Positions 1 through 9,063 of a DNA stretch of 64,000 nt are shown here, piece by piece. Below the pieces are notes generated by a model. It searched no databases, had not been told where the DNA came from, and was given only the letters and a program-made list of their open reading frames with translations. Made by a program: the position numbers and the translations under genes. Origin of the DNA: DASSNU01 sp035701265 (lineage in GTDB: Bacteria; Gemmatimonadota; Gemmatimonadetes; Gemmatimonadales; Gemmatimonadaceae); assembly GCA_035701265.1 (NCBI GenBank), contig DASSNU010000002.1, positions 248,001 through 312,000 on the forward strand, written 5' to 3'. Every line of letters starts with the position of its first letter. Position 1 is the first letter of the stretch.

Positions 1-1584
1 CCGCAGCCTTCCGTCGTACGTGCGGACTCCGCACCGCCGCCGGACTCCGCGTCCCCCGCTGATTCGACTCTCGCGCGTCCACGCGCCCAAGCCGCGCCGG
101 TCGACACCACCCTCCCTGCGACGGTACGCGACAGTACGCTTCCCGCCGATTCGCGTGCCGATGCAGGGTCGTTCCCTCCGGTGAGTCGCGCACGGCTGCG
201 GCAGGCGCTCGACTCACTGCTCGGCGATCCCGAGTTCGGCAACGCGCACTGGGGAGTGCTCATCGTCGATCCCACTTCCGGCGACACGCTGTACGCGCGG
301 AATGCGGACAAGCTCTTCCTGCCGGCGTCGAACATGAAGCTCGTGACGGCGGCGGTGGCGCTCGCCACACTCGGGCACGACTTCACCTTCACCACGCCCT
401 TCGTGGCCGGCGGCACGGTCCACGGAGACACGCTGCACGGCACGCTCTACGTTGCCGGGAGCGGTGACCCCACGCTCAGCCCGCACTTTCACGAGGCCGA
501 TGCGATGAACGCCATGCGCGCGGTGGCCGACTCGCTCCGCGCGCATGGCGTCACGCACATCACCGGGGGCATTGCTCCCGCCGGCGATCCGCTTCCCTGG
601 CCGCCGTGGGGATACGGCTGGTCGTGGGAGGACCTGCGCGAGGGATACGGCGCCGGTGTGGACGAGCTGTTCTTCAACGAGGGAGCGTTCAAGCTTGCCG
701 TGACCGGTAGCCCGGTACCCGGTGCCGCGCCCACCGTGTCGAGAACGCCCGATATCGGTTACCCGGAGGTGATCGTACGCGCGATCACCGTGGAGCCGCC
801 GCGCGACACGCTGCACACCCCCGAGTTGGTGGTCGTGCCGGACTTCGCGCGCGGTGCGCTCACGATCACCGGCACGATCGCCGCGCGGAGCACCGAGGTT
901 CTGGATGCGCCCTTCCCCGACCAGACGGCGGCGTTCCTCGCGGCGCTCCGCACCGCGCTCGCGGAGCGAGGGGTCACCGTCGAGGGCACGCAGGCGCCCG
1001 CGCCGCTCACGGACACCCTCTTCGTTCTCCGCTCCCCCACCCTGGCCGAGCTGCTCCCGGCCATGCAGAAGCCGTCGCAGAACCAGATCGCCGAATTGCT
1101 TCTGCGCACCGTGGCACGCGTGCGCACGGGCATCGGCACGGCCGACAGCGCGCAGCGGATCGTGGACTCCACGCTGGTGGCGTGGGGGGTGGACAGCACG
1201 GGGTTCGTGATTCGCGATGGGAGCGGTGTGTCGCGGTACGACTACCTGTCGCCGCGCACGCTCGTGACCGTGCTCGCGCGGATGTGGGGCGACTCCGCGT
1301 ACTACGACGCGCTGCCCATCGCGGGCGTGGATGGCACGCTCGCCGCGCGCATGCACGGCACACCCGCGTGGGGGAACGCGCACGCCAAGACAGGCTTCGT
1401 TTCCAACGCACGCTCTCTTTCCGGATACGTCACGTCCCGCGACGGCCACCATCTCGTGTTCTCGCTCCTCGCCAACAACTGGACCGCTCCGCGCCGCGAC
1501 GTGGAGCGGGTGCAGGACGCCATCGTCGCGCTCCTCGCATCGCTCGAGCTCGGTGCGACACGCGACGCGGGGGCCGCACCCTGA
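1..1584 (+). CDS. dacB: D-alanyl-D-alanine carboxypeptidase/endopeptidase, PBP4 (S13) family, 5' partial
   Basis: Periplasmic serine peptidase that trims or cleaves peptidoglycan cross-links. All three penicillin-binding motifs are visible: SxxK in PASNMK (Ser codon at 328), SxN in KPSQNQIAE, and KTG in HAKTGF near 1386; DGSGVSRYDYLSP is the usual block before KTG. A GTG lies at 181, but the frame is open from base 1 with a Pro/Ser/Asp-rich stretch and no stop, so the real start and signal peptide most likely lie left of the window. It ends with TGA about 65 nt before moeA. Family assignment is firm; the physiological choice between carboxypeptidase and endopeptidase is not visible. Confidence 0.9.
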   Translation, partial: PQPSVVRADSAPPPDSASPADSTLARPRAQAAPVDTTLPATVRDSTLPADSRADAGSFPPVSRARLRQALDSLLGDPEFGNAHWGVLIVDPTSGDTLYARNADKLFLPASNMKLVTAAVALATLGHDFTFTTPFVAGGTVHGDTLHGTLYVAGSGDPTLSPHFHEADAMNAMRAVADSLRAHGVTHITGGIAPAGDPLPWPPWGYGWSWEDLREGYGAGVDELFFNEGAFKLAVTGSPVPGAAPTVSRTPDIGYPEVIVRAITVEPPRDTLHTPELVVVPDFARGALTITGTIAARSTEVLDAPFPDQTAAFLAALRTALAERGVTVEGTQAPAPLTDTLFVLRSPTLAELLPAMQKPSQNQIAELLLRTVARVRTGIGTADSAQRIVDSTLVAWGVDSTGFVIRDGSGVSRYDYLSPRTLVTVLARMWGDSAYYDALPIAGVDGTLAARMHGTPAWGNAHAKTGFVSNARSLSGYVTSRDGHHLVFSLLANNWTAPRRDVERVQDAIVALLASLELGATRDAGAAP

Positions 1585-1648
1585 GCCGGCACGCCGAAGG
1601 CGAGCGCCCGCGATTCGCATCATCACTTCGTACCCGGAACCAGACACC

Positions 1649-2899
1649 GTGCTCACGGTCCACGAAGCCAGCGCGCGCATCCTGAGCGACGTCGTTCCTC
1701 TCCCGCCCGAGCGCGTGCCACTCCTCGATGCGCTCGGCCGCGTGCTGGCCACGGCGGTGCGCTCACCCGTGACCATTCCGGCGTGGGACAACTCCGGCAT
1801 GGATGGCTACGCGCTCCGCGCGGCGGACATCGCCGACGCATCCGCCGAGCATCCGGTGACGCTCCGCGTCGCGGAGACCGTCGCCGCGGGAGAGTTCCCA
1901 TCGCGCGCGGTGGAAGCGGGCTCCGCCACGCGGATCATGACCGGCGCGCCCATTCCCGAAGGCGCGGACACGGTGGTGCGCGTCGAGGACACCGACGGGG
2001 GTGTGGAGACGGTGACGGTGCGCTCCGCGCGCGACGCGCACTGCAACATCCGCCCGCGCGGCGAAGACGTGCGCGAGGGAGACGAGGTGCTCCCGGCCGG
2101 CGCGGTGCTCGGGCCGGCACAGATCGGCGTGCTGTCCGCTGCCGGGGCGGCGAGCGTGGACGTCTACCGTCGGCCGCGCGTGGCCTTCCTCGGCTCCGGC
2201 GACGAGGTGGTGGACCTCGACCGTTACGCGGAGGTCATCGCGGGGCGGAAGATTCTCAGCTCCAACAGCTACACGCTGCACACGATGATCGTCACGGCGG
2301 GCGGAACGCCCGTGAACCTGGGCACCGCGCGCGACGATCCCGCCGATCTGCGCGAGCGCCTCACGCGCGCGCGTGGTGCGGACCTGCTCGTCACGACCGC
2401 CGGAGTGTCCGTCGGCGCGTTCGACTACACGCGCGATGTGCTGCGCGACCTCGGCGCCGAGATGCGCTTCTGGAAGGTGCGCATGCGCCCAGGGGCGCCC
2501 ATCGGATTCGGCATGGTGCACGGCGCGCCGTGGATCGGCTTGCCGGGAAATCCCGTGTCGACGATGGTGACGTTCGAGTTGTTCGTGCGCCCCGTCATCC
2601 GGCGCATGTGCGGAGAGACGCGCATCTTCCCGCGCACCGTGCCGGTCCGGCTCGAGGAGCCCGTCTCCACGTCGTCGGGGCTCGTGCACTTTCTGCGCGC
2701 CATCGTGACGCCGCAGGCGGATGGCACGTTCAGCGCGCGTCTCACCGGCCCTCAGGGCTCCGGGATACTGAGCTCGATGGCGAAGGCAAACGCGCTCATC
2801 GTTGTCCCCGAGGAGCGTACGCACAACGCGGCCGGCGACGAGCTGCGCGCCATCCTGCTGGGCGAGAGCGCGGGGCTCACCGACCGGTTCCTGTCATAG
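1649..2899 (+). CDS. moeA: Molybdopterin molybdenumtransferase MoeA
   Basis: Inserts molybdate into adenylylated molybdopterin in the last step of molybdenum cofactor synthesis, in the cytoplasm. The 416-residue length fits MoeA. The N-terminal part carries PAWDNSGMDGYALR, the central MoCF domain has TTAGVSVGAFDYT, and GLPGNPVSTMVTFEL is the classic MoeA signature; a C-terminal domain IV follows. The GTG at 1649 is chosen because homology begins immediately (LTVHEASARIL); the frame is open further upstream but overlaps dacB. No other moa/mob genes are in the window, so cofactor genes are dispersed. The next gene starts about 50 nt downstream. Confidence 0.93.
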   Translation: MLTVHEASARILSDVVPLPPERVPLLDALGRVLATAVRSPVTIPAWDNSGMDGYALRAADIADASAEHPVTLRVAETVAAGEFPSRAVEAGSATRIMTGAPIPEGADTVVRVEDTDGGVETVTVRSARDAHCNIRPRGEDVREGDEVLPAGAVLGPAQIGVLSAAGAASVDVYRRPRVAFLGSGDEVVDLDRYAEVIAGRKILSSNSYTLHTMIVTAGGTPVNLGTARDDPADLRERLTRARGADLLVTTAGVSVGAFDYTRDVLRDLGAEMRFWKVRMRPGAPIGFGMVHGAPWIGLPGNPVSTMVTFELFVRPVIRRMCGETRIFPRTVPVRLEEPVSTSSGLVHFLRAIVTPQADGTFSARLTGPQGSGILSSMAKANALIVVPEERTHNAAGDELRAILLGESAGLTDRFLS

Positions 2900-2949
2900 A
2901 GCGGCGCGCACCACGCGGCGCAACGTTCGTCTCCCCGCTGCTCCCCCCC

Positions 2950-3645
2950 ATGTCATTCGATCCCGACGCGCTACGGCGCGATCTCGAGCGGCGGTTCGTT
3001 CTGTCGACAGCGCGCGTGCGCTGCGGCGCGCACGACGTGGAGATCGCGAAGCCGCGGAGCGCGGAGGAGCTGATCGTCGAGGAGGACTTCGAGCGCGACG
3101 AGCGGATGCCCTACTGGGCGGAACTGTGGCCGTCGGCGGTCGTGCTCGCGGACGTCGTGGCGGGTGGAGGCGCAAGCATCGCGCCCGCATCGGGGAAGGC
3201 TCGTGCGCTCGAGCTCGGATGCGGCCTGGGGCTCGTGACCCTCGCCGCCATGCATGCCGGGTGGGAGGTGCTCGCCACCGACTGGTACGAGGACGCGCTG
3301 CGGTTCACGGCGTACAACACGTGGCGTGGGCTCGGCCGCGTCGCCGCCACGCGGATGGTGGACTGGCACCATCTTCCGCCGGAGCTCGGGACCTTCGATC
3401 TCGTGCTCGCAGCCGATGTGCTGTACGAGCCCCGCTACGCCGCGCTCGTGTCCAACGCGATTGCGCGCACGCTCGCCCCGCGCGGACGCGCGCTGCTGGC
3501 GGACCCGGGGCGCGCGGCGACAACGCGCTTTCTGGAGGAGAGCGAGCGCGCCGGGCTGCGGCTGACGCGCCGCTGGTCGCGTCCGTTCCGGAGCGAGGCG
3601 GTGTCGCAGACGATCACCATCTACGAGCTGGCACCGATCGCGTAG
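2950..3645 (+). CDS. Class I SAM-dependent methyltransferase (methyltransferase-16/NNMT-like)
   Basis: 231-residue cytoplasmic methyltransferase. Motif I is ALELGCGLGLVTLAA, followed by an acidic loop (ATDWYEDAL) and motif IV FDLVLAADVLYEP. The N-terminal region with MPYWAELWPSA resembles the lysine/nicotinamide-methyltransferase-like group 16 family, whose members often modify proteins, but the substrate cannot be told. The ATG at 2950 is the first start with full homology downstream. Same strand as moeA and probably co-transcribed; no functional link is evident. Confidence 0.8.
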   Translation: MSFDPDALRRDLERRFVLSTARVRCGAHDVEIAKPRSAEELIVEEDFERDERMPYWAELWPSAVVLADVVAGGGASIAPASGKARALELGCGLGLVTLAAMHAGWEVLATDWYEDALRFTAYNTWRGLGRVAATRMVDWHHLPPELGTFDLVLAADVLYEPRYAALVSNAIARTLAPRGRALLADPGRAATTRFLEESERAGLRLTRRWSRPFRSEAVSQTITIYELAPIA

Positions 3646-3737
3646 CGCGCGGTGGACGTCGCCGCGCGTGCGATGTGAGCCCTACGCCGCGTCGTGCTCC
3701 TGGCCCACTTCCGCCAGCCGCGGCACACGGTGGCGGG

Positions 3738-4745
3738 CTACTTGATCCCCACGACCATGGAATCGGGGCCCACCAGATGTTCCACGCGCGTCTCGCGGAA
3801 TCCCGCGGCGCGCAGCCAGCTCGTGCAGTCCGCCCCGGTGTAGTCGAACCCCTCGCGCGTCTCCACGAGCATGTTGAGGCTCATGAGGAGACCGAAGGCG
3901 TTCGTTCGCCGTTCGTCGTCGATGAGCGCCTCGTACACGATGAGCGCGCCGCCCTCGGGGAGCGCGTCATACGCCTTGCGCACGAGTGTCTGCTTGTCGT
4001 CCAGGCCGACGCCGTGGAGAATGTGTCCCATGATGATGACGTCGGCGGACGGGATCGGATCCGCGAAGAAGTCGCCCTCCACGAAACGCGCGCGGTCCGC
4101 CACGCCATGCTCCGCCACGTACCGCTCGAACACGGGGCGCACCGGAGGGAAGTCGAACCCGATGGCGGTGAGATGCGGATGCGCCGTGGTGATCTGCACC
4201 ACCAGATCCCCCTGTGCCGTCCCCAGATCAACGACGGAGCGGTACTTCGACCAGGGGAACTGCCGCGCGATGGCCATGTTGGCCCCACGGCTCACCGCGG
4301 ACATCGCCCGGAGAAAGATGACCGATCCCTCCGGATCGGCGTGTAGCATCTCCGCGACGGTGGCGCCCTCCTTCATGCCACTCTGCGGCTTCCCCGTGCG
4401 CAGCGCCTGCGTGAGCGCACCCCACGTGGCGTACAGCCGCACGTTCGCCATCTCCAGGATCCCGCCGATGTACGACGGCTTGTTCCTGTCCAGAAAGAGG
4501 TCCGTATCGCTGGTGTTGCGATAGACGCCGTCCTCGCGCTGCAGGAATCCGAGCGCGACGAGCGTATCGAGGAAGTCGCGCGCTGCGCGCGGATGCAGCC
4601 CCACGCGCGTACGTACGCTCTCCACGTCGCCGGGCGATCGCGCGAGCTCGGTGAAGATTCCCAGCTCGACGGCGCTCAACAGCACCTTGGAGGACCAGAA
4701 GCCGAAGCCCACCTGCATGATCTTTTCCGGAGACGGCTGTGACAT
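3738..4745 (-). CDS. Plant-type (family 2) SAM-dependent O-methyltransferase
   Basis: 335-residue enzyme with the two-part layout of acetylserotonin/caffeate O-methyltransferases. An N-terminal winged-helix dimerisation domain (SAVELGIFTELA, HPRAARDFLDTLVALGFL) is followed by a Rossmann methyltransferase domain (VVDLGTAQGDL) and the conserved GHILHGVGLDD block carrying the usual catalytic His. Such enzymes methylate hydroxyls of small aromatic or polyketide metabolites; the substrate is unknown here. The frame runs upstream to 4910, but homology starts at MSQPSPEKIMQ, so the ATG at 4745 is preferred. It converges on the preceding methyltransferase gene and is not in a biosynthetic cluster. 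Confidence 0.82.
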   Translation of the reverse strand: MSQPSPEKIMQVGFGFWSSKVLLSAVELGIFTELARSPGDVESVRTRVGLHPRAARDFLDTLVALGFLQREDGVYRNTSDTDLFLDRNKPSYIGGILEMANVRLYATWGALTQALRTGKPQSGMKEGATVAEMLHADPEGSVIFLRAMSAVSRGANMAIARQFPWSKYRSVVDLGTAQGDLVVQITTAHPHLTAIGFDFPPVRPVFERYVAEHGVADRARFVEGDFFADPIPSADVIIMGHILHGVGLDDKQTLVRKAYDALPEGGALIVYEALIDDERRTNAFGLLMSLNMLVETREGFDYTGADCTSWLRAAGFRETRVEHLVGPDSMVVGIK

Positions 4746-4930
4746 GATCGCTGCGCGTCGTGTGAAGTGGGTCCGTTCACCGCGGCGTGCGTGTCGCGAG
4801 GCGAGTCGGACAATTGGCGCGCGCGCCGGCAGCGCGATCGTGCGATCGCATTCCGGCAACGCGCGATGAGGACTTCTCGCACGTTGGCCCAGCGCCGTCT
4901 CCATGCGCAAGGGCTGCGGGAGCGCCGCCG

Positions 4931-6151
4931 CTACGTGCCGGCCACGCCTCCCGGCTCACCCGGCACTGCCCCCACGTAGCGCGCGCGTGGCCGGATGAGC
5001 TGGCCGGTGGCGTACTGCTCGATCGCGTGGCCGATCCATCCGATGGACCGACCGATGGCGAAGAGCGCGAGACCCGCACCCTGCGGCAGCCGGAGCACGC
5101 GCTCCAGGGTGGCCAGCGCGAAGTCCAGATTCGGGCGTTCGCCCAGAAGCCGTTCCCCGGCGTCCGCCACGCGCGTCGCGAACGCCAGTTCCGCCGACGC
5201 ACCATGCTCCCGGAGCATGCGGAAGATCTCCGCGGCACGCGGGTCCCCGCGCGGGTACAGGGGATGGCCGAACCCGGGAAGCGCCTCGCCCGCCCGGAGC
5301 CGGTCGCGCAGCGCGGTTCGCACGTTGCGGCTCCGGCGCAGCGAAGCGAGAAACGCCGCAGCACGCACCGTCGCGCCGCCATGTCGCGTCCCTCCCAGCG
5401 CGGAGAGCGCCGCCAGCACCACGGCATACGGAGTAGCGCCCGCCGACGCGACGCACCGCGCCGTGAACGCCGAGACGTTGAGCTCGTGATCGGCGCAGAG
5501 AATGAGCGTCGCGCGCATCACGGGCGCCGCTGCACGTCCCGCGCGCCAGCCGGCGGCGAGCTGCTCGTCCACCGTCCCCCTGGCGCTCCGTCCGACGGCC
5601 GCACGGACGAGCAACGCGAGAATGCGCATCCCCGTACGCGCCGCGCTCTCCGGGCGCAGATCAAACGCGGCGGGGTCGGCCGTCGGCGCCGCGGCGAGCA
5701 TCGTCTGTGCGCGCGCGATGAAGCTCCCTCCCGCACGCCGGCGCGATGAGGCCGCAGGGGGCGGCGTGGCCGATGCCACGTGCTGTGACGGTGCAGCGAG
5801 ACCGGCGCCCCAGATGAGGGAGGCCACGTCCGTCACCGACCGCTCGCGCGCGAGCGCGATGGCGTCGTGGCCGCGATAGTAGAGTCGCCCGTCGGCCACG
5901 AGGGTGATCCCCGACTCCAGCACCGGGAGTCCCCACTGGAGAGCGCGCTGGGTGGCGCGCGTGGGGTCGCGCCGCTCCTCGGCGCGGCGGCGAACGCGCT
6001 CGACATCCTCCCGCGCGTAGCGGCGCGCGCGCGTGCGCCCCGGCGCGGGCTCCGACCGGATGTACCCACGGCTCACGTACGCGTACAGCGTCGAGCGCGT
6101 CACGCGCAACGCACGCGCGGCTTCGGCGGCGGTCATCCAGGCGTTGGACAT
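4931..6151 (-). CDS. Citrate synthase-like protein with N-terminal MerR/excisionase-type helix-turn-helix
   Basis: 406 residues in two parts. Residues 1-55 form a DNA-binding helix-turn-helix (TAAEAARALRVTRSTLYAYV, then the wing GRTRARRYAREDVERVRR). The rest is a citrate-synthase fold with the substrate His in HELNVSAFTARCV, HGGA, and GFGHPLYPRGDPRA. HTH-citrate synthase fusions are known as a family, but their physiological role is poorly defined; an acetyl-/acyl-CoA-sensing regulator or an active synthase are both possible. It is divergent from a stand-alone citrate synthase gene across a 202-bp spacer containing a symmetric AT-rich operator-like element, which suggests that it controls that neighbour and itself. 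Confidence 0.85.
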   Translation of the reverse strand: MSNAWMTAAEAARALRVTRSTLYAYVSRGYIRSEPAPGRTRARRYAREDVERVRRRAEERRDPTRATQRALQWGLPVLESGITLVADGRLYYRGHDAIALARERSVTDVASLIWGAGLAAPSQHVASATPPPAASSRRRAGGSFIARAQTMLAAAPTADPAAFDLRPESAARTGMRILALLVRAAVGRSARGTVDEQLAAGWRAGRAAAPVMRATLILCADHELNVSAFTARCVASAGATPYAVVLAALSALGGTRHGGATVRAAAFLASLRRSRNVRTALRDRLRAGEALPGFGHPLYPRGDPRAAEIFRMLREHGASAELAFATRVADAGERLLGERPNLDFALATLERVLRLPQGAGLALFAIGRSIGWIGHAIEQYATGQLIRPRARYVGAVPGEPGGVAGT

Positions 6152-6297
6152 GGCGCTCCCGGGGCGGTCATCGCGACTCCACCATCGTCATACGAATCCA
6201 CCGGCGCCAACGGACAGCGCGTTCGCCGATCGGCAACGGATTCCACGCATCGTCATGCGGCATCGATCATCCTCACACTCCACCAATCCCCCCTGCA

Positions 6298-6328
6298 ATA
6301 TTGATTCGTCAATCAATGTTGACAATAT
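6298..6328. promoter_or_regulatory. Nested palindrome with overlapping divergent promoter-like elements
   Basis: In the only AT-rich part of the spacer between the two citrate synthase genes, a perfect 6-bp inverted repeat TTGATT/AATCAA (6301-6306 and 6311-6316) sits inside an outer pair ATATTG (6298-6303) and CAATAT (6323-6328). TTGATT with CAATAT 16 bp downstream reads as a -35/-10 pair on the plus strand; TTGTCA with CAATAT 16 bp downstream does the same on the minus strand. The two would-be promoters interleave. Binding by the HTH-citrate synthase encoded on the minus strand is inferred, not shown. Confidence 0.5.
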
Positions 6329-6353
6329 CAGGCACGGTGACGAGCGTTCACGC

Positions 6354-7490
6354 ATGCAGACTCGCGGACTGGAAGGGGTGGTCGCGGCCACCACCCGGTT
6401 GAGCCACGTGGACGGCGAGCGCGGCGAGCTGGTGATCGCCGGCTTTCCACTCGCGGAGCTGGCCGCGCACGCGACGTTCGAGGAAGCCACCTGGCTCCTC
6501 TGGCATGGGGAGCTCCCTACCCGCGCGCAGCTCGACGGCTTCCGCGCCCGGCTGGCGGCGCGTCGCGCCCTGCCCGACGCGACGCTGGCGCTCCTGACAC
6601 AGTGTGCGGCCAGAGGCTCCGCGCCCATGGATGCGCTCCGGATGGCGGTGGGCACCCTCTCACTCGTGTCGGACGACGCCGAGGACATCGTAGCGCGCGT
6701 GCCGACGATCATCGCCGCGTATGCGCGGATGCAGAGCGGCAAGGCGCCGATCGCGCCGCGCGACGATCTGGGACACGCCGCCAACCTGCTCCACATGCTC
6801 GGTGCGGACACGAGCGCGGAGCGGGTCCGCGCACTCGAGACGTATCTCAATACGGTCATCGATCACGGGCTCAACGCGTCCACCTTCACGTGCCGTGTCA
6901 TCATCTCCACCGGATCGGATCTCGTCTCCGCGGTGGTCGGTGCCGTGGGCGCGCTCAAGGGGCCGCTGCATGGCGGCGCGCCCGGCCCGGCGCTGGAAAC
7001 GGTGTTCGAGATCGGGCAGCCCGAGCGCGCGGAAGAGGTGCTCCGCCGGAAAATCGAGTCGGGCGAGCGGCTGATGGGATTCGGGCACCGCGTCTACAAG
7101 GTGCGCGACCCGCGTGCCGACGTGCTCGCCGCGGCCGCCGAGCGCCTCTACGCGCGCGGAGGCGACGCGGAACTGTACCGTCTCGCCCGACACGTGGAGG
7201 AGACCGCGTTGCGACTGCTGGAGGAGTACAAGCCGGGACGCCGCCTGCAGACGAACGTGGAGTTCTACACCGCGCTCCTGCTGCACGGACTGGGGATCGA
7301 TGTCTCGCTCTTCACTCCGCTCTTCGCCGCGAGCCGCGTGAGCGGATGGATCGCGCACGCGCTGGAGCAGCGCGCGGCGAACCGCCTCATCCGCCCGGCG
7401 TCGGAATACGTGGGACCGCGCGACCGGCGGTGGGTGCCGCTGGAGCAGCGCGCCGCGGTGGCGGCCGACTCCTCGGCTCTCGTGCGTTGA
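6354..7490 (+). CDS. Citrate synthase / 2-methylcitrate synthase family protein
   Basis: Condenses an acyl-CoA with oxaloacetate at the entry of the TCA or methylcitrate cycle. 378 residues, the short bacterial form. Visible active-site blocks: DHGLNASTFTCRV (first His), GPLHGGAPG, GFGHRVYKVRDPRA (third His), and TNVEFYTALLL where the catalytic acid sits; here it is Glu rather than the commoner Asp. The ATG at 6354 is preferred because it directly precedes the homologous sequence RGLEGVVAATTRLS; the frame is open upstream to 6033 over the divergent promoter. Whether acetyl-CoA or propionyl-CoA is used cannot be decided by sequence alone; no prpB/prpD genes are nearby. Confidence 0.88.
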   Translation: MQTRGLEGVVAATTRLSHVDGERGELVIAGFPLAELAAHATFEEATWLLWHGELPTRAQLDGFRARLAARRALPDATLALLTQCAARGSAPMDALRMAVGTLSLVSDDAEDIVARVPTIIAAYARMQSGKAPIAPRDDLGHAANLLHMLGADTSAERVRALETYLNTVIDHGLNASTFTCRVIISTGSDLVSAVVGAVGALKGPLHGGAPGPALETVFEIGQPERAEEVLRRKIESGERLMGFGHRVYKVRDPRADVLAAAAERLYARGGDAELYRLARHVEETALRLLEEYKPGRRLQTNVEFYTALLLHGLGIDVSLFTPLFAASRVSGWIAHALEQRAANRLIRPASEYVGPRDRRWVPLEQRAAVAADSSALVR

Positions 7491-7689
7491 CCGGTCCCGA
7501 GGGCCGCTCGACCGCGGCTCATATCGCCCGAACGGTCTTCGCCACGGCGCATGGCGCGTGGCCCACCGTCTGCAACTCTTCCGCATGGCGTGCGGCGGCG
7601 CCGCGCTTTACGCTGAGGAGAGTCGCGCGCTGAGCACCCAACCCGAGCCGCCGATCCCCGACACCGCTCACCTGGAGCACCGACCTGCA

Positions 7690-8010
7690 ATGCCCGCACA
7701 GACTCCGCGCACTGGCATCGTTGCCCACATCAACGTCTTCACCGTCGAGCCGGACAAGCAGCAGCTCCTCATCGACTCGCTGATCGAGACGATCCAGGCA
7801 GCCCAGACCGTGCCCGGATGGCTTTCGGCGCGGCTGCATCGCAGCGAGGACGGAACGCGCGTCGTCAACTACGTGCAGTACGAAAGCCACGAGGCGGCGC
7901 AAGCCGTCCTGCGGCACCTCGCTGCGGGAGGGTACCTCCAGCGCAACACCTCACTGGGATCGGTGGCGCCAGGACGGTACGAGCTGGTCTACACGCTGGA
8001 GAGCGAGTAA
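7690..8010 (+). CDS. Antibiotic biosynthesis monooxygenase (ABM) domain protein
   Basis: A single ABM domain of 106 residues, a dimeric ferredoxin-like fold used by cofactor-independent quinol or polyketide monooxygenases and by some stress proteins. The pattern is typical: HINVFTVEPDKQQLLIDSL (strand-helix), a central PGWLSARLHRSEDGTRVVNY, then ESHEAAQAVL. The ATG at 7690 is chosen because upstream codons are Pro/Glu-rich and unconserved; the frame itself opens at 7558. It follows the citrate synthase by 199 nt on the same strand with no evident functional link. Confidence 0.75.
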   Translation: MPAQTPRTGIVAHINVFTVEPDKQQLLIDSLIETIQAAQTVPGWLSARLHRSEDGTRVVNYVQYESHEAAQAVLRHLAAGGYLQRNTSLGSVAPGRYELVYTLESE

Positions 8011-8119
8011 CAAACCGCGCACCGCGGGGGGGCGACGCGCCGTGCCACTCATCCACCCGTCATGCGGCGCACATCGGACGTGAGAGTGTCGCGGCGATCG
8101 GCGTCGCGCGCCGCGTCCG

Positions 8120-8896
8120 CTACGGGTGCGCCAGAAAGCAGAAGTGCGACGTGCGGTGAAAGCCCACGTGCCCGGCGAATTGCTCCCGGGTGAGCGGCGC
8201 GCGATCCGCAAGCCAGTCCTCCATGAGCGAGATGCGAAGTCCGCACTCTCCCACGAGCAGGTCGTACATCATCTCCGACGTCGTCCCGTAGCTCTCGCGC
8301 GCGAGCGCGCCGTGCTCGAAGACGATGTACGGCCGCGCACGCCGGATCGTGTTCACTCCTCCCTGCACCGCCTCGTACTGCGCGCCTTCCACGTCGAGCT
8401 TCATGAAGCGGATGGGCATCGTCTCCGGGATCAGGGCGTCCAATCGATCGGTGGCGACCACGAGCTCCTGCGTGTGCGCGTTCTCTGGCACGTGTCCCAT
8501 GCGCCGGAAACCGGAGAGGCCCAGGTCGCTCGCCACGCGGCAGAAGGTGCGCTGCCCCCGCGCGGTGCTCAGCGCCACCTCGTGCACCGTGCATTGCGGG
8601 AACCGGCGTCGGAGCGCGGCCGCAAGATCCGGGAGCGGCTCGAAGGCCACGTGCGTGCCGCGCGGAGCGAGCTCGACGATGGCACTCAGGAACACGCCGC
8701 GGTTTGCTCCGATGTCGATGCAGTTGGAGTCTGGCTCGACGACGCGCCGAATGATCTGGTGTGTCTCGCGATCGTACCGGCGCGATTGCCTGGCGCGCGG
8801 ATGCCCGATGGCCCTGAGCTCGGACCACACCGCGCGCGCGACTCCCTCGAGCGGTGTGCCCGAGAGGAGCGACGCGAGGCGTTCGGTGAGCTCCAT
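8120..8896 (-). CDS. FkbM family methyltransferase
   Basis: 258-residue SAM-dependent methyltransferase. CIDIGANRGVFLSA is the FkbM form of motif I, followed by HVAFEPLPDL and FMKLDVEGAQYEAVQGG, the hallmark LDVEG block. FkbM enzymes O-methylate polyketides or, in many bacteria, sugars of surface glycans; the target here is unknown. The start is well supported: AAGGAGG lies six bases before the ATG on the minus strand. The gene is isolated, with the DUF3592 gene upstream separated by a tandem-repeat spacer. Confidence 0.85.
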   Translation of the reverse strand: MELTERLASLLSGTPLEGVARAVWSELRAIGHPRARQSRRYDRETHQIIRRVVEPDSNCIDIGANRGVFLSAIVELAPRGTHVAFEPLPDLAAALRRRFPQCTVHEVALSTARGQRTFCRVASDLGLSGFRRMGHVPENAHTQELVVATDRLDALIPETMPIRFMKLDVEGAQYEAVQGGVNTIRRARPYIVFEHGALARESYGTTSEMMYDLLVGECGLRISLMEDWLADRAPLTREQFAGHVGFHRTSHFCFLAHP

Positions 8897-8986
8897 CCGT
8901 CCTCCTTGGCGGGGGTGACCAGGGAGTATACCGAGGCCCGATGCAGGAAGCTATGGAGGCCGCTACGCGACGGGAGCACAACGCCC

Positions 8987-9047
8987 GCAGCGTCGCGACA
9001 TGCAGCGTCGCGACATGCAGCGTCGCGACATGCGGCGTTGCGCGCAT
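8987..9047. repeat. Short tandem repeat, 15-bp unit GCAGCGTCGCGACAT
   Basis: Three exact copies at 8987-9001, 9002-9016 and 9017-9031 and a fourth decayed copy to 9047. They sit in the spacer between two minus-strand genes, just after the stop codon of the DUF3592 gene. The core CGCGAC is shared with a second array at 22900-22968. Confidence 0.85.
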
Positions 9048-9063
9048 CGCTCGGCCGCCCGCG

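Noticed and set aside
214..1800. 528-codon open frame antisense to the PBP4 gene, and similar long frames antisense to moeA, etf, RND and S9 genes
   Set aside because: High-GC codon bias opens antisense frames; these translate to Arg/His/Ala-rich sequence without domain patterns, while the opposite strand encodes recognisable proteins.
8987..9047. CRISPR-like array
   Set aside because: The 15-bp units abut with no spacers and no cas genes are present; it is a simple tandem repeat.
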